From contig CAZDYI010000070.1 of the NCBI GenBank assembly GCA_964509765.1, forward strand, positions 1 through 28,055: 28,055 bases of DNA, in the 5' to 3' direction. Of the stretch, positions 23,776 to 28,055 are shown one piece after another. The stretch comes from CAZDYI01 sp964509765. Lineage in GTDB: Bacteria; Pseudomonadota; Gammaproteobacteria; Tethybacterales; Tethybacteraceae. Every line of letters begins with the position of its first letter. Within the stretch, counting starts at the first letter, position 1. The notes under the pieces are model-generated. The model saw only the letters and a program-made list of their open reading frames with translations, did no database searches and was not told where the DNA came from. A program made the position numbers and the translations under genes.

Positions 23776-26534
23776 GCGGGATCCATTACCCGAAGTTTAG
23801 AAACTTTTTCCTGATCTGACCAATCGATTAAATCCCGAGTAAATGCCAGACGGGAAAGCATGACTGCTGACAAGTTGTTTGTGTAAAATGCACCATCACT
23901 ACTAGCTGAACCTAGTATACGGTGATACAAGGGTCCAGCGTGGTCATATCCCATCTCACTCAATGAATCAGCGATTCTGTTGGCACACTCTGCGATCAGC
24001 AACACTGCCTCGTCAACCACATTGATATCCGGCAAACTGGAAATCACGGAAAGAGCTGGCTTAAACACCGGCGAGTAATCCTTTTTCAGAATGGTTTTCC
24101 AAGCGTCAGCAAGAACTTTCTTCGGGCTGGATTCAGTTGCAGCCTTTTCCAGCCCTTCGATGGCTTCCATTCCTGGCTCGTCCCTGAGTCGGCGTTGCAA
24201 CAGGCAAGCATTACACAGCATCAAAGATGCGATTGTGCACACGCCCTTTGCCCCGCCATCGACTTCGGGCACAAGGTCGAGAGCGTTCGCTAAAGGTTTT
24301 TCCAGTTTTTCTTTCTGAAACACTTCGCTGGAGTGTTTGACAACATCTTCGATTTCAACAGCCACAAACTGACCTGGCTTTCCTAGCCCTGAGGCTGCCG
24401 CAACTCTTGCATAGATTTCTTCAAGAATGGGGCCAACTCCTGAGCCACCACCGTTACCTCCACCTCCGTTTCCTTGACCGCCGCCACCTGGTCCTGGGGG
24501 TATCGGCGGAATGGTGCCACCGTTCCCACTCGGCACATGGACAGAGACAAATTCCTCCAGTGAATGTGCCAGACGTCCGTCATGGGCCTGCAACGCTCGC
24601 AACACTCTACCGATCGTAGTGTACCCTTCAGTACCCTGAATCAGGGCATCAATCACATCCTGCTCCGGGCCAATTACTATCGGTACAATAATGTACCCGT
24701 ACCGCTTGCCCAATGCCTTTCGCATGACCCTGCCTACAGCCTGTACGACATCAACCTGGCTGCTCCTTGGATCGAGAAACGCTACTGAATCTAGCTGGGG
24801 CACATCAACACCTTCCGTGAACAGTCTGACATTGCACAGAACACGACACTCGCCTTCCTGTTCTGCCTGAGCCAGGGCCCGCAATGCTTGGTTGCGTTGT
24901 AAAGCGCTATTCGAAGCATCAAGATGACGTGCGATGACCTTAAGCGCTTGATCCGTTCTGTTTGGATCTAACCGAATGCTTCTTGTCGTTGTCCTGAGTA
25001 CCTCGCTCTCCATCAAAGCTTGCGCAAACCACTTTGAACGATCTATGCTGTTTGCGTACGCAATTGTGCGGGATAGTTTTCGTGGCCTCTCCTCTGTCAA
25101 TCCCTTCGTAACGCCGTTCACCGCAAGTGATACCCCAAGAACCTTGGTCATTTCGTTGGTAGTAGGCTCTTGGCTCGGCTTTCTGTCTTCATTTTCCGAA
25201 GTGGAAATTGCTGCGAGGCGTCGGCGCAAGGCAGGAGTGATGCTCGACACATTTACTCCCAGAACTATCACTCTATAGTCGGATAGCATATTCTGCTCCA
25301 CAGCCTTCGAGAACGGAAGCAAGTACAACTGTGGTCCGTAGACTTCATGGTCGTTCATATCTACAACTTCTATGCCTTGCTTTGAAACTTTCCTCTTGGA
25401 ACTCAATGTGTATGTCCGTGGAGTGGCAGTCATGTACAGGCGTTTGATTGCGTGCAACCTGTTTCCGTTGTGAAATTCCTGGAAATCGACTTCTCTCGAT
25501 TCCCTGATTGCGCCTGTGGTGCGATGTGCCTCGTCTGCGATTGCCAGATCAAATGCCGGAGCGCCATGGATTGACTGAGCATCGGTGACTTGTCTCAACG
25601 ACTGGTATGTGCAAAACACCACTCGAGTCAAACCATTTCCCTTGAGTCGCTTGGCGATCAGTTCCGGGTCAGTTGACACGGGACATTCCAACTCTGAAAT
25701 CCCTATGTCCTCATACCCGCCACGACCGCCTGCCGTGGAATCTGAACACACCACCAAACTTCCTAGTTCTCGTGTTGTTTGCCGCAACCATTCGTGTCTT
25801 GCCTGTGAAACCAACGCAATCGATGGTGCGGCGAAAAGAATTCGACCACCTTCTTTCACTATGCGCTCGGCAATTCGAAGCGCTGTGAACGTCTTTCCGG
25901 TACCGCAGGCCATAATCAACCGACCTCTGTCGTGGTTTCCCAGGCCAGTTACGACTCTCTCTATTGCCTCTGCTTGTAGAGGCCATGGGTCTTGCACTAT
26001 ACGCTCCGCATCTTCTTCCTCAACGATGATGTGGAGAAGATCCCTGAAGTCTTTATGAGACACATGAGGAAAAGCGCGAGAAATTGCTTTCTTTGCGTTT
26101 CGTCCTAATCCGCAGGTCGTGACGATCCACCGCACGCTGAAGATCGGTTGTTGTGAGCCAGCAAGAAATTTGTCAACTTCCCCTTTGGCAACTTTGTGCC
26201 CCTCGTCGTAACACTTGCACTGGATGGCAACATAGTCACCCTCGTGGCGCTTTGCCACAAGGTCAATTCCGATGTCTGTGCCGTCGAGGCCTGTCAGTTC
26301 CTCCCGATCAGGCCAATCTGGCCAGCGCCAAATCTCCGAGATCTCGTACCCGGACATCTGCAGAGCAACTCGCATGAATAGTTGCTCGAACCAACGGCCC
26401 TTATCTGCAGGATCACGGCTCTCAGCGCGAATGCGTTTCAGCACTTCACCTGCACTCGGCTTGCCGCCGAGATTAAGCATTGGCTGCTCGTCAGTCATCA
26501 CATTCTGCACCAATAGACGGTGGTGATTATACAT
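23607..26534 (-). CDS. Type ISP-like single-chain restriction-modification enzyme, 5' part (nuclease, helicase, methyltransferase motif I)
   Basis: As sequenced, this is a 975-residue product. Domains in order: an Mrr-type nuclease with GTDIGIDLV (Asp91) and IQCKC (Gln105-x-Lys107); a superfamily 2 helicase/translocase with ACGTGKT (209-215), DEAH (334-337), MTATP (368-372) and QAVGRVMR (598-605); a Gly/Pro-rich linker (about 669-701); a helical coupler; and an N6-adenine methyltransferase start with GAFYT (881-885) and VMDPACGTGTLL (916-927). The frame leaves homology at a run of 11 G near residue 941 and ends after 34 unrelated residues. The layout matches LlaGI/LlaBIII-like Type ISP enzymes, which translocate and cut DNA unless their site is methylated. 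The ATG start has AAAGGG upstream. Confidence 0.88.
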   Translation of the reverse strand: MYNHHRLLVQNVMTDEQPMLNLGGKPSAGEVLKRIRAESRDPADKGRWFEQLFMRVALQMSGYEISEIWRWPDWPDREELTGLDGTDIGIDLVAKRHEGDYVAIQCKCYDEGHKVAKGEVDKFLAGSQQPIFSVRWIVTTCGLGRNAKKAISRAFPHVSHKDFRDLLHIIVEEEDAERIVQDPWPLQAEAIERVVTGLGNHDRGRLIMACGTGKTFTALRIAERIVKEGGRILFAAPSIALVSQARHEWLRQTTRELGSLVVCSDSTAGGRGGYEDIGISELECPVSTDPELIAKRLKGNGLTRVVFCTYQSLRQVTDAQSIHGAPAFDLAIADEAHRTTGAIRESREVDFQEFHNGNRLHAIKRLYMTATPRTYTLSSKRKVSKQGIEVVDMNDHEVYGPQLYLLPFSKAVEQNMLSDYRVIVLGVNVSSITPALRRRLAAISTSENEDRKPSQEPTTNEMTKVLGVSLAVNGVTKGLTEERPRKLSRTIAYANSIDRSKWFAQALMESEVLRTTTRSIRLDPNRTDQALKVIARHLDASNSALQRNQALRALAQAEQEGECRVLCNVRLFTEGVDVPQLDSVAFLDPRSSQVDVVQAVGRVMRKALGKRYGYIIVPIVIGPEQDVIDALIQGTEGYTTIGRVLRALQAHDGRLAHSLEEFVSVHVPSGNGGTIPPIPPGPGGGGQGNGGGGNGGGSGVGPILEEIYARVAAASGLGKPGQFVAVEIEDVVKHSSEVFQKEKLEKPLANALDLVPEVDGGAKGVCTIASLMLCNACLLQRRLRDEPGMEAIEGLEKAATESSPKKVLADAWKTILKKDYSPVFKPALSVISSLPDINVVDEAVLLIAECANRIADSLSEMGYDHAGPLYHRILGSASSDGAFYTNNLSAVMLSRLAFTRDLIDWSDQEKVSKLRVMDPACGTGTLLMASLKTIKERVSEKGGGAKCPQRNAMPYTSSWWKMSCAASTSISMGFN
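23702..23712 (-). repeat. Run of 11 G (coding strand), probable phase-variation switch
   Basis: Eleven consecutive C on the plus strand (G on the coding strand) lie exactly where the two halves of the restriction-modification gene change frame. After the upstream AAG codon the run must leave two G before the C of the downstream GGC codon, so the open frame is continuous only with 9, 12 and so on. With 11 the gene is OFF. Slipped-strand mispairing at such runs is the standard mechanism of phase variation. A homopolymer length error in the assembly would look the same. Confidence 0.8.
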
Positions 26535-26566
26535 GTGCGAACCCTTTGTTTTTCTGAAAATAGGTA

Positions 26567-26616
26567 TGAGTGCAGTCTACATTTGCTCTGAATGAATGAA
26601 TTGAGTGCAATTCAAT
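26567..26616. promoter_or_regulatory. Direct repeats and inverted repeat in divergent control region
   Basis: Two copies of TGAGTGCA (26567-26574 and 26602-26609) lie 35 bases apart in the 147-base gap between the restriction-modification gene and the divergent Mrr-like gene. The second copy sits inside an ATTGA-N7-TCAAT inverted repeat (26600-26616), just upstream of a TATAAT. They could be operator sites controlling one or both genes; no protein is identified. Confidence 0.3.
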
Positions 26617-26638
26617 ACGTGCCATGAAAACACTGGGC

Positions 26639-26644
26639 TATAAT
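26639..26644 (+). promoter_or_regulatory. Candidate -10 element of Mrr-like gene
   Basis: A perfect TATAAT lies 37 bases before the ATG at 26,682. The -35 region at 16-18 bases spacing is poor, so strength is uncertain. The TGAGTGCA/ATTGA-TCAAT repeats lie just upstream. Confidence 0.4.
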
Positions 26645-26681
26645 TTTCCACTTCGCTGCAACAAAGGATTCCAGTACTTTC

Positions 26682-27455
26682 ATGAGCATCCCAAATTGGT
26701 ACGACATAGAGAAGCCGATGCTGGAAACAATCGCACGGCTTGACAAGGGTTCCGGTGTCCCGTTCTTGGAATTGGAACAACCCCTGGCAGATCACTTCCG
26801 CCTGACGGAAACAGAGCGCAACCAAGTTCTGACGAGTAAGCCTCCCAGGCTTCCAAGACGGAAGTTTCTCTTCCGTATGGGGTGGGCATCCACATCTCTG
26901 ACCAAGAAGAAACTGATTTGCCGTCCAGACAGAGGAATGAGGTCTCTTACAGAGAAAGGCAAGAAGTTGCTTGCTGAAGGAGGTGAAACAGATGTTCCTC
27001 CGGTCGTTAGACCACCAACCGAGACTGACTATTCGAGCGAGATGAAGGCTCTCGACGACCTCAAGGTTTGCCTCAAGGAACTGGACACAGCCAGCTTAAC
27101 TCGTTTCGAAAAGATCGTCGAGACAATGCTGAGGCAAATGGGATACGGCGTTACCCCCAGCAAACAACAGTCAGGTTCCGTGAAATTCCTGATCAGCCTG
27201 GAACATTCACTCGGCTCTGTAAGGATGTGTGTGTTCATCGAGTCCGGCCAGAGCGTCAACAGGAAAAGGCTGCAGCAATACTCTCACGAGATGAAAACGA
27301 ACGCCGCGCAACAAGCGGTTGTCTTCATCTGCGACAAGGTGAAATCCAAGTCAGGCAGGAAAAAGCCTGCGGGGGACAACCGCTTCATTCTGGTCAGCCT
27401 CGAGGACTTGGCCCGGCTTGTGATCAAGCACGAAGTAGACATCACCAAACCGTGA
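26682..27455 (+). CDS. Mrr-like protein with degenerate nuclease domain
   Basis: This is a 257-residue protein. Residues 1-98 look like the Mrr N-terminal winged helix (IPNWYDIEKPMLETIARL, LTKKKLICRPDRGMRSLTEKGKKLL). Residues 137-257 align in pattern with the Mrr catalytic fold: LTRFEKIVETMLRQMGYGV at 139-157 and LVSLEDLARLVIKHEVDI at 237-254. The catalytic residues are missing. Where Mrr has G-x-D, this has SGSVKFL; where it has QxK, it has VFIES. It therefore probably does not cut DNA, though it may still bind it. It diverges from the restriction-modification gene, sharing a 147-base control region, so a regulatory or accessory role is possible. The start has only a weak ribosome site. Confidence 0.75.
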   Translation: MSIPNWYDIEKPMLETIARLDKGSGVPFLELEQPLADHFRLTETERNQVLTSKPPRLPRRKFLFRMGWASTSLTKKKLICRPDRGMRSLTEKGKKLLAEGGETDVPPVVRPPTETDYSSEMKALDDLKVCLKELDTASLTRFEKIVETMLRQMGYGVTPSKQQSGSVKFLISLEHSLGSVRMCVFIESGQSVNRKRLQQYSHEMKTNAAQQAVVFICDKVKSKSGRKKPAGDNRFILVSLEDLARLVIKHEVDITKP

Positions 27456-27509
27456 TGTCAGACTCCGCTCGATTGTTGCGCGCCACAGCAAGATTGCTGC
27501 GGCCCAGTG

Positions 27510-27527
27510 CATGAGCTTCAGCTCATG
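27510..27527. other. Hairpin spanning the SDR stop codon
   Basis: CATGAGC and GCTCATG form a perfect 7-bp stem around a TTCA loop that contains the minus-strand stop codon. No T-run follows on either strand. A smaller CAGCAA/TTGCTG repeat lies at 27486-27499. Together they occupy the gap between two convergent genes and may help end transcription. Confidence 0.4.
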
Positions 27528-28055
27528 AAAATCTCTTTGATCCCCGCGAAGAACTCGGCGTCGCTGGCCTTCTCGCGGTTCGCAACGTACTCCTTGGCGT
27601 CCTCGCCCGCAAGGTAGCGGAGCTGGTCAGTGCCGTCCGTGACGGCTTCGTAGATCACTTCCGCGACCATTCCTGGGTCGGACGAATTCTCCGCAATGGA
27701 CCCGAACGCATTGTTGACCGACGCAACCAGGCCCTGGTACTCCTCCAATCCCTCGTCGTTGATGAACTCCATCGAGCGCCCGCTGAAGTCCGTGGCGATG
27801 GCGCCGGGCTCGACGATCTTCACCTTCACGCCGATCGCCGACATCTCGTAGGCCATCGACTCGGAGACCCCCTCCACGGCGAACTTGGTGCCGTGGTATA
27901 GCGAGACGAGCGGAAACGTCATCTTCCCGCCGACCGAGGAGACGTTCACGATCGTCCCGTCCTTGTTGGCGCGGAAGTGCGGCAGCACAGCCTTCGTAGT
28001 CTCGATCAGGCCGATCACGTTGGTGTTGAACTGCTTGGCGATGGTCTCCATCGGG
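27518..28055 (-). CDS. Short-chain dehydrogenase/reductase, partial (5' end outside window)
   Basis: The reading frame runs off the right edge; the ATG at 28,051 is internal, since the preceding codon is open and ETIAKQFNTNVIG is the mid-domain helix of the family. Visible motifs are TIVNVSSVGGK with the catalytic serine region, and YHGTKFAVEG, the YxxxK active site. EPGAIATDFSGRS is the usual PG motif after the active site. The NAD(P)-binding glycine motif is not in the window. The substrate is unknown. Composition is GC-rich, like the metabolic block, so the acquired island probably ends before it. Confidence 0.9.
   Translation of the reverse strand, partial: PMETIAKQFNTNVIGLIETTKAVLPHFRANKDGTIVNVSSVGGKMTFPLVSLYHGTKFAVEGVSESMAYEMSAIGVKVKIVEPGAIATDFSGRSMEFINDEGLEEYQGLVASVNNAFGSIAENSSDPGMVAEVIYEAVTDGTDQLRYLAGEDAKEYVANREKASDAEFFAGIKEIFMS

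Noticed and set aside
1..28055. CRISPR arrays, tRNA or rRNA genes, riboswitches, replication origin
   Set aside because: I saw no regularly spaced repeats, no tRNA-like cloverleaf ends and no rRNA-like sequence; reading by eye could still miss a diverged small RNA.

Overview
The window is a GC-rich chromosomal segment from a member of the Proteobacteria (Pseudomonadota). A complete ccoNOQP cytochrome cbb3 oxidase set, a UgpC/MalK-type sugar ABC operon and tightly overlapping GTGA/ATGA gene junctions support this. The two-membrane-segment form of CcoP looks more like beta/gamma-type CcoP than the short alpha type, but I cannot fix the class. Most metabolic genes lie on the minus strand. Two visibly AT-richer patches (about 240-1750 and 22,060-27,460) look acquired.

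Left edge (1-3,350, plus strand): the tail of an IS1595/ISXO2-like transposase, a DUF898 (YjgN-like) membrane protein, and a decayed IS1380-like element whose transposase carries two frameshifts and a stop codon.

Metabolic block (3,352-18,838, all minus strand; gene order runs from high to low coordinates). First comes a small Yip1-like membrane protein followed by ccoN-ccoO-ccoQ-ccoP, a high-affinity terminal oxidase. Next is a carbohydrate ABC importer: binding protein, two permeases, a D-2-hydroxyacid dehydrogenase and a UgpC/MalK ATPase. Last is a nucleotide-scavenging block: secreted 5'-nucleotidase, small zinc-ribbon membrane protein, nucleoside-type ABC ATPase, two permeases and cytidine deaminase. 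Read together, the last block would dephosphorylate external nucleotides, import the nucleosides and deaminate cytidine.

Accessory block (18,902-27,455): an orphan VirD4/TraG-like coupling ATPase, a divergently oriented protein with an N-terminal PD-(D/E)xK-like region and a C-terminal DUF4268-like domain, a single-chain restriction-modification enzyme resembling Type ISP (LlaGI-like), and a divergent Mrr-like protein that has lost its catalytic residues. The restriction-modification gene is split exactly at a run of 11 G (coding strand). Nuclease, helicase and methyltransferase motif I lie before the run; methyltransferase motif IV and the target-recognition region lie after it, in another frame. 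Twelve or nine G would restore one reading frame of about 1,489 or 1,488 residues. This looks like a phase-variable defence system captured in the OFF state and is the most interesting feature here. A homopolymer assembly error is the main alternative.

Right edge: a partial short-chain dehydrogenase. I found no tRNA, rRNA, CRISPR array or replication origin.
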